DNA of 64,000 nucleotides from Cordia subcordata (Eukaryota; Streptophyta; Magnoliopsida; Boraginales; Cordiaceae), in the NCBI GenBank assembly GCA_028554755.1, contig JAPTOF010000008.1:10744001-10808000 (forward strand), in the 5' to 3' direction. Position 1 is the stretch's first letter. Every line of letters begins with the position of its first letter. The notes beneath the pieces are model-generated. The model did not search any database. It had not been told where the DNA came from and was given only the letters and a program-made list of their open reading frames with translations. Positions 45,160-56,888 of the stretch are shown in pieces. Both the position numbers and the translations under genes were made by a program.

Positions 45160-45690
45160 AGAATATGAGCAAAACCTATTTCCAACAAATATTATAAGAT
45201 TTAAGAATATATAACTCACAAGTCGTGAACATACAATTCACATGAACATGCATTAAAAGAGTTGTGAACTTAGGGTTGTCAATGTATTGTAACAATTCTA
45301 CAAATAGATATTATAAGATTTGGGAAAAGTTATGAATATATAATGTTTGATTTGTGAATGCAGAATAAGTCTTGTGAACCTAAATTGTAAAATTTATGAA
45401 AATGTAGTAAAAGAGTGGAAATAATTAGAATTTACAAACATGGAACATAAACATTGTAAACATATCATAGTTGTTTTAGTAGATGATAACTGTTTAGGTG
45501 CTTGATAGTTATTGTATTTTAGCTGTTAGTGGATATTTATTCAGTTGCGTGATAGAATAAAATGTCTTCAATAAAATTACCTGTTAGATTAGCTGATGAA
45601 TATAAAATAACGTAAGAAGACACTGATAACACATTACTGTTGCTAGATAACTATAATTATTATTACTATTATTGAAACAAGATAATTTAC
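45160..45690. other. AT-rich DNA with recurring GTGAA(C/T) words
   Basis: No gene. Words such as TTGTGAAC and AACATACAATT recur irregularly from 45215 to 45480, perhaps an old minisatellite. Confidence 0.4.
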
Positions 45691-45830
45691 ACTACAAAAA
45701 AGAATAGATAATAGGCGATGGTTTTACCGCCGGCTATATGGACGTTCAGTATTTTAAAATTGCCGCTACTATGGGTGTCGGTTATTTAAATGTTGCCTAA
45801 ATATAATTCTAGAAAAAGAAAATAACACCA
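45690..45830 (+). mobile_element. Isolated CACTA terminus
   Basis: CACTACAAAAAAGAATAG begins at 45690 and is followed by GGCGATGGTTTTACCGCCGG and related GC-rich words (TGCCGCTACTATGGGTGTCG), typical of CACTA subterminal regions. No matching inverted end was found within the window. Confidence 0.6.
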
Positions 45831-46800
45831 TATTTCATCCATGTCTTGAACCTTGAACCTTCTTTATTGTAGCACTCGAAAATCATACCATCCACTAATC
45901 AAGCTAAAAATATATTCATTAGTTATCCTGCATAACATATATCTATGCATAACCTAAACCCCTGCTTATATCGTAAAACTGCTGGTTATTACTCGTTATT
46001 TTATAATGAAACTGCCATCTATTCTTGGTTTTTGGTTAGTGTTAGATATATATATTTCTTATAATAATATTTCATTATCAAAATGCAATAAAATTATTCT
46101 TTTGATAAGTTAGTCTTATTAATATTATTATAGAAATATTTTTAATTACTTGACAATTTGTTTGGTCAAGGAAAAATAATAAATAAATGAATAAGACTTA
46201 TAGTTTTTAGTATATTTTGATGTGAATAGAATTTGAAAGTGATTTATATGTGAAAAAAATATAATAATGTAGAGAGAGATTGGATAAAATGTGCAATGGT
46301 AAAAAAAGATATTAAAGAGAGGTAGGAATACTAAAAAAAGGATGAAACACTAATAAAAATGTTAATAATCTTAATATGAAACAATAATAATATTAATGTT
46401 TTAAAAACACTACTTCAAACGCTACTTCAAATACAAAGATTACCTAAAACACTGAAATAATAAACGTTAGTTAAAATACTATTACCAAATAGGACCTAAA
46501 AAAGAGCATAAGAATCACACACTTAAAGTGTACCATATTTAAGAGGTATACAATGCACTAGGTGCATGATAACTTCCTCTTTGAAGGACACTTGAAGTGA
46601 AAATCAATTGTCCTATAGTCCACTATTCCGATCCCCTATATGTCCCAATGGTTACATTAGCATGTCAAAAAAAAAAAATATAGTTAATGAAATAACACAT
46701 AAGTCAAAACTTGATGGAACATAAAACTGAAAAGAAGGTTTTGAGTCTAAATAACTAAAATTTTTACTAATAATGTAAAAGAGATATCATCATGAATATA
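45831..46800. other. AT-rich intergenic DNA, no gene
   Basis: Nothing recognisable beyond A/T-rich sequence, probably the decayed body of the CACTA element. Confidence 0.4.
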
Positions 46801-47660
46801 AAAAAGAATAAAAATCATAAAGTTAGTCCATATGGTTGCAAAAAATTAACTTGGGCCTAAAGACTCGTTTTATTTGATTGAGCTTCGATTACTGGTGTCC
46901 CAAAGAGGCCCATAATCGTAACCCAAGGCTCGATCCATTTTCAAGAGTATATCCAATCGAGATGGTTGTATGTCACATACAACAACTAAATCTCCAATAC
47001 GTATTTGTATAATCTAGTATGATAAGCATTATCATTATGATGTAGTCACTTCATGACAAGACTCTTGACACCAAGATTCGCCTAGTCTATGGCCTTAGTA
47101 GGTAACTATAATGTTTTTTAACCACTTACAAAGGAAAGATAGGTAAGATAATCTTAGTATGAGCTTTGGAACAACACCAACAGACCAACAGATCAACTAT
47201 TGAACTCAAAGCAGCTTATTATATAACAAAGTTGTGTGGAACTCCATGACTTTGAAGTAGCTATAAATAGACCTCCTCCCACCTAGGGAGAGGTATTGTT
47301 GTTTTTTGGAAGTTGGATAGAAGGAATAAAAACATGCACGATCAGCACTTGAGCTCACTACATAATTCATACATACACTTAGCCCGTCTTATACACATTA
47401 GTCGCTCTTATACACATCCCCAAAATTTACCTTTCGCTCCATTTACATTGCCTTGTGCTATTTACTTCTATCTTATAACTAGCTTAGGTGTTAAAATGCC
47501 TTTGGCTGTCGCCATATCGATATCAATGGCTCATCCACCTTTCCATTTTTTATCTCGTAGGTTGCTAGTGCCCAAAATCTTATAATTGTAGACACAGGAA
47601 TCAAGGACTTATTCGCCTTTTCACATTCTGTCTTGTAGGTTGTTGGTGCCCTGAATCTTG
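46800..47660 (+). mobile_element. LTR-like remnant with TATA box (tentative)
   Basis: GCTATAAATAGACCTCCTCC at about 47261 resembles an LTR promoter and start of R. Downstream, a segment containing TCTCGTAGGTTGCTAGTGCCC near 47555 is repeated as TCTTGTAGGTTGTTGGTGCCC near 47630. No coding region and no defined ends are visible. Confidence 0.3.
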
Positions 47661-48026
47661 CATTTGTGAATTTTGCGTTTATACCAAAAAACTTTCAAAC
47701 TAAACAAATAAGATAAAAAATAATACTAGTAAATATTAGAAAATAAAATGAATAATTCAAATATATATAATATTGTCATTTACAAAAACATAGAATATAT
47801 AAAAATGATCACAAATAAAAATAAAAAATATGTTCTTAAACAAGAAGAAGTATTAAAGTAAAACAAAAATAAGAATCACCTTAAAATAAGAGATTTATTC
47901 GAGTAAAATAAAATTAGAGATTCAAAAAAGAGAGAACCAAATTAGAGTAAAAAAGATAACAAAAAAAGAAACTGAAAAGAGTAATAAGTCAAACAAATAT
48001 GAGAAAACATTAGAAATTATTAGACC

Positions 48027-48140
48027 ACGTCAAGACTTATCCACTGCCACGTCAACGGGGTTTGTCCCCGTAATCATGGCATCACCTGATTGGTCCATTT
48101 GCAAACACATCTAAACCGTTGGTGAGTTCTAATCCAACGG
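48027..48140 (+). promoter_or_regulatory. Histone-type promoter motifs of the H2A gene
   Basis: Two ACGTCA hexamers (48027-48032 and 48049-48054), the motif known from plant histone promoters, precede a CCAAT-like ATTGGT (about 48089) and two AACGG cores (inverted at about 48116-48122; direct within TCCAACGGCCC at 48133), similar to mitosis-specific activator sites. They lie 100-210 bp before the ATG. Confidence 0.65.
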
Positions 48141-48237
48141 CCCCCGTACTCTCACCACTCGAAAAATATCTCGGCTCGTTTTCACTTTCCCTATTTTCGT
48201 TTTTCCATTTTCTCGGCCACCGTGAGATATTGAAGAG

Positions 48238-49539
48238 ATGGAGACTGGAGCTGCGAAGGTGAAAAAAGGCGCCGGAGGAAGGAAGGGCGGCGGTCCAAAG
48301 AAGAAACCGGTTTCCCGGTCCGTCAAAGCCGGTCTTCAGTTTCCGGTTGGTCGGATCGGCCGCTACTTGAAGCAAGGCCGCTACTCTCAGCGCGTCGGCA
48401 CCGGCGCTCCTGTTTACTTAGCTGCCGTACTCGAGTACCTTGCTGCTGAGGTATAAATTTAGCTCTGCGTACGTATACATATACATATGTATTTGTATGT
48501 AATTTTAAGTAATTATGCGTATAGTGATCTAGGGATTTTTTTTTTTTCAACTGAATTTTCTTTAATAAATGTTTCCTGCTAGTATAAGCTGAGTTACTCT
48601 AATTACTTGAATATGTAAACATATAAGCATTAATGGTGTATATTGTGTTCGGAGGCTTTTCTTCTTTTTTTTTTTTTGCACTTTGCATATTGTGTTATAT
48701 TGAATATGTACGCAGTTTTTTACTATCTTTAAGTATGTTCTGTAGTTTAGAAAAATAAGTTGAGTATGATTTACTACAATCTCTAGATTAGACGTTGAAT
48801 TGTTTGTTCTGGTTACAAGAGGTAGAACTCTGAATGGACTACTTACGGTAGATTGAAACGGTTGGTAGAGCATTATTCTGGCATTGGGTGTATGCATCTA
48901 GGCTCGGAACCTGGGATCCGCAAGTGAGACTCGTGTTTAACCTTGAGAGTAACTATCTTGAGCCGAATATAAAATTGGATCTGACTTCGTCATTTAGACA
49001 CGCATCACTTGCTTATAATCTACACTCTTATCATGTTTCCAGTCGAGGGATATCAGATCTGGCTTTTTAGACATCCAAGCAAAGAAGAATTAACATCTTT
49101 GATTCCTTTTGTTTGTGAACTTGTGTTGCTTACTATTGCAATAATGCAATCTACTGATGTTGCTTTTTTTGTCTTCACGAGCTGAACTGCTGCTGATTCC
49201 CTTGGGAACTTGACATTGTTTGTTTCTTGATGCATGCCTTTTCTATATATGATGTGACATTGATGCTGATCTAAGATGGGTTTGTTTTGCGTGTAGGTGT
49301 TGGAATTGGCTGGGAATGCTGCAAGGGACAACAAGAAGAACAGGATTATACCGAGGCACGTGCTTTTGGCGGTTAGGAATGATGAAGAGCTTGGGAAACT
49401 TCTGGCTGGTGTGACAATAGCTCATGGAGGAGTGCTTCCAAACATCAACCCGGTTCTTCTGCCAAAGAAACCCGAGAAGGCTGGAAAAGAGCCTGCTAAA
49501 TCACCAGCCAAGGCTACCAAGTCCCCTAAGAAAGCCTGA
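48238..49539 (+). CDS. Histone H2A.W variant, two exons, 151 aa
   Basis: Exons 48238-48450 and 49297-49539 are joined after Glu71 in phase 0 (donor GAG|GTATAA, acceptor GTGTAG|GTG). The product has a Lys/Gly-rich N tail ([18 protein letters not shown]), the histone fold with [34 protein letters not shown] and [11 protein letters not shown], the docking segment [16 protein letters not shown], and a C tail with SPAK and a final SPKK motif (TKSPKKA). In plants the SPKK tail defines H2A.W, which pairs with H2B in nucleosomes of constitutive heterochromatin and binds linker DNA. A length of about 150 residues is normal. It lacks the SQEF end of H2A.X and the features of H2A.Z. All key residues are intact. 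It lies 10 kb from an H2B gene on the same strand. Confidence 0.97.
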
Positions 49540-50717
49540 CCGGTGATACCTGAATTAAAGGATTCACTGTATTCTGAAATCTCTTTGTATGTAATTGGAA
49601 CTTCTGTTGTTTGTATGTAGGGGGTTTGACAAGGATCTTGACTGTTGGACGTTCACCTAATTTCCTCTTTAACTGGCTTTGCTTAAGAAGAATGACTATC
49701 GAATGTGTTGTTAATGGAGCTGACTATTTGGCAAAATAAGGATGGAGCTTCTATTTTCCGTTCCATTAAATGCCCTGACTTAGAATGTTTATTACTTTTG
49801 ATTGGCTGTGAATGTTATGCTTCCAGTCAAGCTTCAACTGGATCTGCCATGATTGCGGGGATATGACCTCCAGATATATAGTCCATCAAATTTTGATTGC
49901 TAGCAATAGCACAAGTGTTGGTTAATGTTTGTTCGATCCAGAAATATCTGGTGCTTGAGAGGTGTGATTGTTCATTCAGCCTGGTTGGGAAGTGGGCTGA
50001 ACTGGTTTCGGCTTACTTTAGTTTACTCTCTAAGTTGCACTTGCAGATATTTTTGTTCCAGGGAGGTATGTACGTATTGGGATGTTTTTTGCTTGAGTTG
50101 CCAACGTCACCATGTTGAACTAGCAAGTGAGTTTAGGTATATAGATCCAATGACATCACTTATTCTTGTCAATAATGATGTCATTGGTTGGTAATGTAGA
50201 CTCGATATCTCCATATTCTAGATCCTGTTTTGCTCTACTTATTTTGCAGTTTATAAACTTCTAAAAAAAGCACTCTTCTTAAAAAAAAAGCATTTCTTCA
50301 CATTTTTTATTATTTGAGGCTTATAAGTCCCAAATAAGCTTAGCTAAACAGGCAATTAATCTGAATGTTTTAATCCTACTCTCTTATGATTAAAGCGTTG
50401 CGCAATCAAAATATGTAGTTCTGAAGATCTCGGCTGCTACAGAGTATCAAATGATTTTTCCTGGTTCATCATCGATTAAAAGAAGAGGGGCCATTGGGGA
50501 ATGAGCAGGGCTGATTTGTTATTAAGTTTATTTTCCCTGGAAGTTGAGAATTAGATTAGAACGTCATTAAGAACTTGCGAGTTAAACTGAAATTTTTATT
50601 TCTTTATTTCTCCTTGTTACCGTGAAATCCTTGTAATATTGTAACATTATTAGAGGATACATCAACTATAGCAAAAATCAAAAAATCGCGACTATCATTG
50701 TGATTTCAATACCTATA
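49540..50717 (+). other. H2A 3' UTR and intergenic DNA
   Basis: The first 250 bp are the likely 3' UTR of H2A. A half-copy of the short MITE family (AGGCTTATAAGTCCCAAATA, then CTAAACAGGC) lies at about 50262-50353. No other gene is seen. Confidence 0.5.
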
Positions 50718-50945
50718 GGGTTCGTTTGAATTGACTTTTTTGAAAAGTTTTTTTTTTAACAGTTGTTGAAAAACAGTTTTTTTTAGAAGCTGAATATTCT
50801 GGCTTCTAAAAAAGCTATATTTGAATTTTTTTGTCGAATTTCAACTTTTTTAGAAGCTAAATCAAATAATTATTGTAAATTTAATGTAACTTTTTGGAAG
50901 AAAAAAAAAGTGTTTTTCTCCAAAGAAACCAATCCAAACAGGCCC
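50718..50945. mobile_element. MITE, 228 bp
   Basis: Ends GGGTTCGTTTGAATTGAC and (inverted) GGGCCTGTTTGGATTGGT. The interior has AAAAACAGTTTTTTTTAGAA and TTTTTTAGAAGCTAAATCAA. ATA lies on both sides. Same family as the copies at 28390 and 58769. Confidence 0.78.
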
Positions 50946-51083
50946 ATAGTCATAGCAAATGTGAAGTTGTGAAGGAATTTACTAGACAATGGTCATTGTT
51001 CAAAGATCTTAGAGTGAATTGAATAGCTGATTTCTTCAATGGCATAAACTTGTCAAACGAAACAACTTATTTATTTTATTTAT

Positions 51084-51411
51084 GGATTTATACTAGTCCC
51101 TAGATTATTAACTTTGTCATATTTTTATTCCTTTGACTTTTAAAATAAATTTTTTAGCCCCTAGATTATTGACTTTGTTGCATTTTAGTCCCTTGACTTT
51201 TAAAATAAACCTTTTAGTACCTAGACTTTGATAAATAGGGACGTCTTTAGCTTATGAACTTTAGTCCTTGAGAAGGGGTTCATTTAAGATGTTCAAGAAC
51301 TAATGACGTCCCATTTATCAAAGTTTATGGGATTAAAATGTTTATTTTAAAAGTTAAAGGACTAAAATACGACAAAAACAATAGTTCAAGGACTAATAAA
51401 AAAATAAACCC
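51084..51411. mobile_element. Mutator-type MITE, 328 bp, 9-bp target duplication
   Basis: Inverted arms beginning GGATTTATACTAGTCC and (inverted) GGGTTTATTTTTTTATTAGT enclose repeats of CTTTTAAAATAAA. The flanks TTTATTTAT (51075-51083) and TTTATTTGT (51412-51420) match at 8 of 9 bases. It is closely related to the element at 56517-56888. Confidence 0.75.
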
Positions 51412-51506
51412 TTTATTTGTTTATTTGTTTTTGCTAAACAAGCAAGAATCTTTCATTAATGACAAAAAGCTATACAAGAGCAAATAGAGCAAAATATGTT
51501 AAGCCA

Positions 51507-53292
51507 ATCCCCTAGGGATGTCTCAGCAGTAAGAGTTGGAGACGGACATGACTTATAATCCAGGTTCTAATCTAGTCCCTTGCCCTGGGTTGAGCATTGA
51601 TGTGTGTCATTTGTGCATGTTTGTATCTAGTTTTTGCATGCATATTTAAGGGTGTTTAGAGCATAATTGAGTGCGCTTAGTATAAAGTTTATGCATATTT
51701 GTTAATATTCGTACTTAATGTATTTAGGTGCATAAATACTATACTAAGTGTTATATTCCATGTTTTAGGAATGTTTTGGAAGGGTTCAAGCGTATGCGAG
51801 AAAGAAATGAACTAACGGATGAAGACCGGAAGAAAAGAAATAAAGAATAGAGCATTCTGATCCAGTCGGTCGGCTTAGATGAAGAGCCGGTCGACCGTCT
51901 CCAGAGAGCATCAAGATTGAAGCAGGTCGAGCAAGAAAGAGGAGCCGGTCAACCAGCTAGGTCGACCAGCTGTGCGCGGAAGAAATCTATAAAAGCTCGT
52001 TTCAGCCCAATTTCGAGGGGAGGAACTTTTATTTCTTAAATTCTAATAAACCCTAACCCTTTACCCACTTCACAAAACACCTTAAACCACAATCTAAACC
52101 CCACACCAAGCTAGGATTGAAGCATTAAACAAAGATTTGAAGGATTTGTACGGATTTAGAAGCAAGAATTTAGGGAAGTTCTTCTTGTTCTTTCTCTATT
52201 TCTTGTAAATATGTTGCTAGATTAGGCTAGATTTAGGGTTGATTGTTGTTATATATTAGATTAGGGCTTTGAATAATGGATTTGTGTAGATCTTTGGCTC
52301 TTAATACATGTTTATTTACATAAATTTATGGCATGATTCAATATGTCTATGTATTGGAAATCAAACATGTCTATGTGTTTGTTAAAATGCCTAAGTGAAT
52401 ATGCATGTGTTATTTATGCTTCAAATGCTCTTATCTACTTATATGGGTGATGTGATTGTGCTTAATCTCGTGGCTTTGCTTAGTAGAGTAGGCTTTAGCT
52501 TTAAATCCAGCTAATAGGTTACATGCTATGCTTAGTCGAGTTTAGGTGCTAGTCCTTGGCTTTAAATCCAGCCAAGTGGATAAGTTAACCTAGACTAGAG
52601 TATCCCTCACCCACGTTAGTGTTGGTTAATTGAGCTTTAATGTCACGTAGTGTTTAGGTGCTAGTCCTTGGCTTTAAATCCAGCCAAGAGGATAAGTTCT
52701 AAGCACAGATTACGTAGGCTAGGAGGGATTGGCCCTTAGCTTTAAATCCAGCTAATGAGTTGAACCACTAATATTGGTTAAGAGAGCCCCCGATCAACAC
52801 AACGGCAATAGAAGTCCCGAGCCTTAGATAGACATCATCTGTTATCATAGCCCAAGTCTTGTTGCAATGCAATCGCCCTAGGTCCCTTTCTTCTTTATTA
52901 GTGTTTCCTTCCTTAGTTTGGTTCCCTTAAGTTCCTCCATAGATTAGTTTTTATTTTTCCTTTTTCCGAGCTCCCTTCCATCCTAAAGTAAGTAAACACA
53001 CGCACGTAGCTAGTTTAAGGCACCCGAGCACATAGAGACTAAACTAAGGTAGCCTCCCTGTGGATTCGACCCCGCACTTGCACACACTGTACTACACACG
53101 TCCCGTGCACTTGCGGGCTATTTAGGCTTGTGCTCAAATAGCGGTATCAAGCACCTTCAACTTAACTGGTGCACAGAATAGAGGATGTACTATGTATCTG
53201 AAGCTTGCCAATTGGTGGTCCGGCTCTGCTGAGTATTTCGGTGGTCAGGCTCCGCCAGTTGGATTTCCCTTATTGCAAGGAAAAAAAAAACT
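51507..53292 (+). mobile_element. tRNA-derived SINE split by a solo LTR
   Basis: A box-like TGTCTCAGCAGTAAGAGT (about 51519) and B box-like GGTTCTAATC (51563-51572) have tRNA spacing. The body resumes after the LTR at 53155 (TTCAACTTAACTGGTGCACA) and ends in a 10-base A run (53281-53290). The flanks TTAAGCCA (51499-51506) and TTAAGCTA (53293-53300) look like its target duplication with one change. Confidence 0.6.
51598..53149 (+). mobile_element. Solo LTR of 1552 bp, Ty3/gypsy-like
   Basis: The ends are TGATGTGTGTCATTTG...GCGGTATCA with TGAT/ATCA inverted termini, flanked by AGCAT (51593-51597) and AGCAC (53150-53154), a 5-bp duplication with one transition. Inside are a TATA box (TCTATAAAAGC at about 51989), repeated GGTCGACC words at 51890-51970, four copies of CTTTAAATCCAGC(C/T)AA at 52500-52755, and an end region GGATTCGACCCCGCACTTGC typical of large plant Ty3/gypsy LTRs. 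No internal coding sequence remains. Confidence 0.85.
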
Positions 53293-53299
53293 TTAAGCT

Positions 53300-53460
53300 A
53301 GGATGTCTAAGTCCATATTCTAAGCATTACATATATACTTGTTAATTCTTGAGTTAGGATATTTCCAACTAGTGTAAAGGCCAAGTCCACATTCTAGGCA
53401 TTACATATATACTATTAGTTCTAGAGTTAGGATATTTCCTATAAGGGTAAAGGATGATAT
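53300..53460. repeat. Tandem duplication, unit about 80 bp
   Basis: AAGTCCA(T/C)ATTCTA(A/G)GCATT, ACATATATACT and GAGTTAGGATATTTCC occur twice in order, at 53310-53368 and 53386-53437. An accessory short copy starts at 53455. Confidence 0.65.
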
Positions 53461-53888
53461 TTTCTACTAGTATAAGGGACATGCTTTACATCAAAAGAGA
53501 TATTAGCGAAAAGTTGTTTCTCATATAGTGCTAAAATACCTTTTATCGATCTGTTCCTTTCTTGTCATATGGGATACAGAATTGCTTCAAAACACAATTT
53601 AGTCACCTTTGGTTGAAGAGAATCAATATTCAATTTATAGGCCAACCATGTAAACATGCCATCCCAATTGCAAATCCAATTCGACCCCTTAACCATCTTC
53701 ATGCCCTTTTGCTAGATATGTTTGCTCAGCCCATAGTCAAAATAGAAATTGTCACGATTTTTCGTACTTCTCTTACAAAACACATAGAGAGAGTATATCG
53801 TCATTCCCTAAGACATCAATTTGAGTTTAGTGCGATTTCTGTCTAAGAAGGTAAGCCAAAAGCAAAAGGCATGGCTGGGACTAGATAG

Positions 53889-55624
53889 TGTTTTTTGAAT
53901 ATATTGGTTCAAGATATTGATTTACTTATGTTGATTATATTTTGATGATGCGATAATTGTACTTTGTTATCTAATTGCTACTATTTTTTAGTATATTGAA
54001 TATCTTGTACAATAGCATTCTTGAACAAAGAAAGGAGATAGAGCATGGTTTATGAAGATTGAGGTATCTTGAAGCTGTCTTGTAGTTATAGTTTTTCTTT
54101 TCTTTCTTAGTCTTATATTATGTTGATCTTAGTACACAAGCAAAATGATATGAGCTCATAATTATTGTTCTTTTTATACTTGATCATCTTTTCTCCTTAA
54201 TACATGTTTATATATCCTTTCTATCTTCTTATAGTTATCATTATAAAATGTGCACATGCTTTGCCTTGTATTTAAATATCGTTTCCTGTAGAAAATATAG
54301 ACTTGAAGTGCACATCTTTGTATTTTGGAGTTGCATGTACTGTAGCATACACTACTTGATACTTTGGATACTATATATGCTTATATGTATGTATATTTGG
54401 ATGGCTTTGCAGTAAAAGTGCATTATTTTGAGTATAAAACTTAATATACATGTGTTTTGTATAAGTCAACTACCTATTGGATAATAGCATTACATAAACA
54501 CAAAAGCTTCTTTCTTGTGCAAAAATTTGAAAAATCTGAAAAATCTTATTTTTGATCTTGCATTTAATATTTGGAAGATTGGCTTTGGCTTGCATTTATT
54601 GTTGACTTGATCTCATAAGAATAGTAGTTACATTGAGCTTCCAAAATTTGCAAAAAAAAATGTGGGTTATTGTTGATGGGATATAAAGTTACTTTTTGGT
54701 AAAAAGTTATGTACTTTTTCAGGCTCTTTTTGCAACTACCGCAACACCTAGGTGGTTGACCAGTAGTATACTCCGGTAGAAACAGAGAGCACATTAGCTC
54801 TACCGGAACACCTAAGCGGTAGGCCGGTAAGGAGCTCTGATATGAACTTTTAGCTACTCGAACTACCGGCACACCTAGGCATTACACTGGTAGTATGCTC
54901 TAACCCTTTTGAGCTTTTCAAAAATTGACTATTGGAAGACTTACTTTTTAGGTTTATAAATCTATTTTTCTCTTTCCAACTCAGACATAACTTGATCAAA
55001 ACATATCCACAAGCTCTCTAGCATTCAATACACTATTTTTTCTACAATCTTGCTTCATTTATTATTATCTTCATTGATTGCATATTATTGGCATTCATTG
55101 ACCAAGTTCTTAAGCTCATTAATTGCTTATCTACTTAGAGCAACATAGGAAGGTTTAAATACTTTTGTACACTTGCTCACAAGATGTTCTTGTATTCCAA
55201 ACTCTTTACTGTTACATTGGGTGTGAGTTTTTTTTTACTTTTGGGTAGCATAGTTGTGAGGAACTTCTCTCAAGAGTAAAAGGTTGAAATCCTCAAGTAT
55301 TAGGTTAATACTTATGGTCTTTGTGGTGAAGCAAGGGTTGTGATTGTTGGTCTACGCTTCTACAACGTACTAAGCAAGAAGTCGATTCACTAATGAAGTT
55401 TCTGAAACCCTAAAGGAAGATCGTAAGTAGTGGATCAGGCCCTCGGGATTTCGAACCACTCTAAATAGCTGCGTTTGATCTTCTTAACCTTATACTCTTT
55501 ATATTGCGAGCAATCACTTTGATTGTTGTATGTGCTTTTACTTGAAACATTTGTTAAAAGTTTTTAAGTGTTTATTTGTGCCAATAATTCAATTCACCTC
55601 CCTATTGGATTCATTCTCTAGGCA
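53889..55624 (+). mobile_element. Solo LTR, about 1.74 kb, Ty1/copia-like
   Basis: It starts TGTTTTTTGAATATATTGG and ends ...CATTCTCTAGGCA, with ATAG directly on both sides. The end region GTGCCAATAATTCAATTCAC followed by CTCCCTATTGG is typical of large plant copia (Sire/Maximus-like) LTRs. A repeated word group CACCTAGGTGGTTGACC, CACCTAAGCGGTAGGCC and CACCTAGGCATTACACT lies at 54746-54890. LINE coding sequence continues on both sides. The target duplication is only 4 bp as read, so the borders may be off by a base. Confidence 0.7.
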
Positions 55625-56516
55625 ATAGTGTTGTAACCTCTCCAAATGGTTATACTAAGTATGGCGAGCCTTCCAAGCAAAACTGAAGTGATGTGACCCT
55701 TCGGCTTTGGCAACGAAATCACACAATCATCTTGTTAAAGCTTCAGTACCACATCGCCGATATAATGCTTGACAATGTCAAAAAGATCATTCTGAGGCCA
55801 AACCCAATTGTCATGAACAATGTAATGAGTAGCCCTGTCATCTAGAGATCCTCTCATCCTCCAAAGGCAATTGGCTTCCTCGCAAAGATATCCTTTAGTA
55901 TGTCTAGAGAATGCCAAAAGTCTGTCCAAGATGCGTTTCTACTACGTCAAATATTGTGGAAAACAAGTCCCTTCACAATGTCGTTGAGTTTAAGCAACTT
56001 TTTCCACTACCACTGTGTGCCAACTTGCAATTTAACACACCAAATATTAGAATAGCAAAGGCGATACTGATTAATCCACCTGACCTAAGTAGAGTTCTGC
56101 CTCTCAATAACATTTCGGATATACACTAGATTACTCCCATAGTTAGATTTAATGAGCTCCTTTAGCCCAACTCTTCCTTCGTCTTTGTTGCGGCGCACTT
56201 TTTCGTACAAGCACCTTTACTAGTAGTATCCTTCCCATGCCATAAGAATCTAGCCAGAATTTTCTCAATAGAGTGGATTACTCCCTTCAACAAGACAAAC
56301 ATGAACGCCTAATAAGCATGAATATTTGTCAAGATAGAGGCAATCAATTGGCACCTTCTCACAAATGGCAGCTAGTGAACAACCCAACTTTCAATTTTGT
56401 TCATAATTTTCTTAAGTAATTCCCCATACCCAATTCTGTCTAGCTTACCTGAGATGAGGGTTACATCTAGATGACTTACCAGTAGCCTCCAACTTTAAAT
56501 TCCATGATATTCTTAA

Positions 56517-56888
56517 AGGTTTACTCCTCTAATAGTCCTTAGATTACTGACTTTGTCACATTTTAGTCTTTTGACTTTCAAAATAAATCTTTAGTCCCTG
56601 AACTATTAACTTTGTTGCATTTAGTCCCTTAATTTCAAAATGAACCTTTTAGTCTGTGGACCTTGATAAATAAGATGTTGTTAGTCCATGATTTTGATAA
56701 ATGGGATGTTGTTAGTCCTTAAAAGGATTTCATTTTAGAGATCCAATGACTAAAAAGTTTATTTTGGAAGTGAAAGAGTTAAAATACAACCAAATCAATG
56801 GTTTAGGGATTAAAAAGTTTATTTTGAAAGTCAAAAGACTAAAATGCAACAAAATTAATAGTCCAAGGATTATCAAGGGAATAAACCC
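56517..56888. mobile_element. Mutator-type MITE, 372 bp, perfect 9-bp target duplication
   Basis: Inverted arms AGGTTTACTCCTCTAATAG and (inverted) GGGTTTATTCCCTTGATAA enclose a body with repeated CTTTCAAAATAAA. TATTCTTAA occurs at both borders (56508-56516 and 56889-56897). The 9-bp duplication and long arms place it in the Mutator superfamily. It sits inside the LINE. Confidence 0.85.

Noticed and set aside
51519..51590. A functional tRNA gene
   Set aside because: A- and B-box-like words are present but no cloverleaf with paired acceptor stem can be drawn; the SINE interpretation explains the A tail and flanking repeats.
52040..52070. Telomere-like CCCTAAC sequence
   Set aside because: Only one or two copies (ACCCTAACCC) within an LTR; not a telomeric array.
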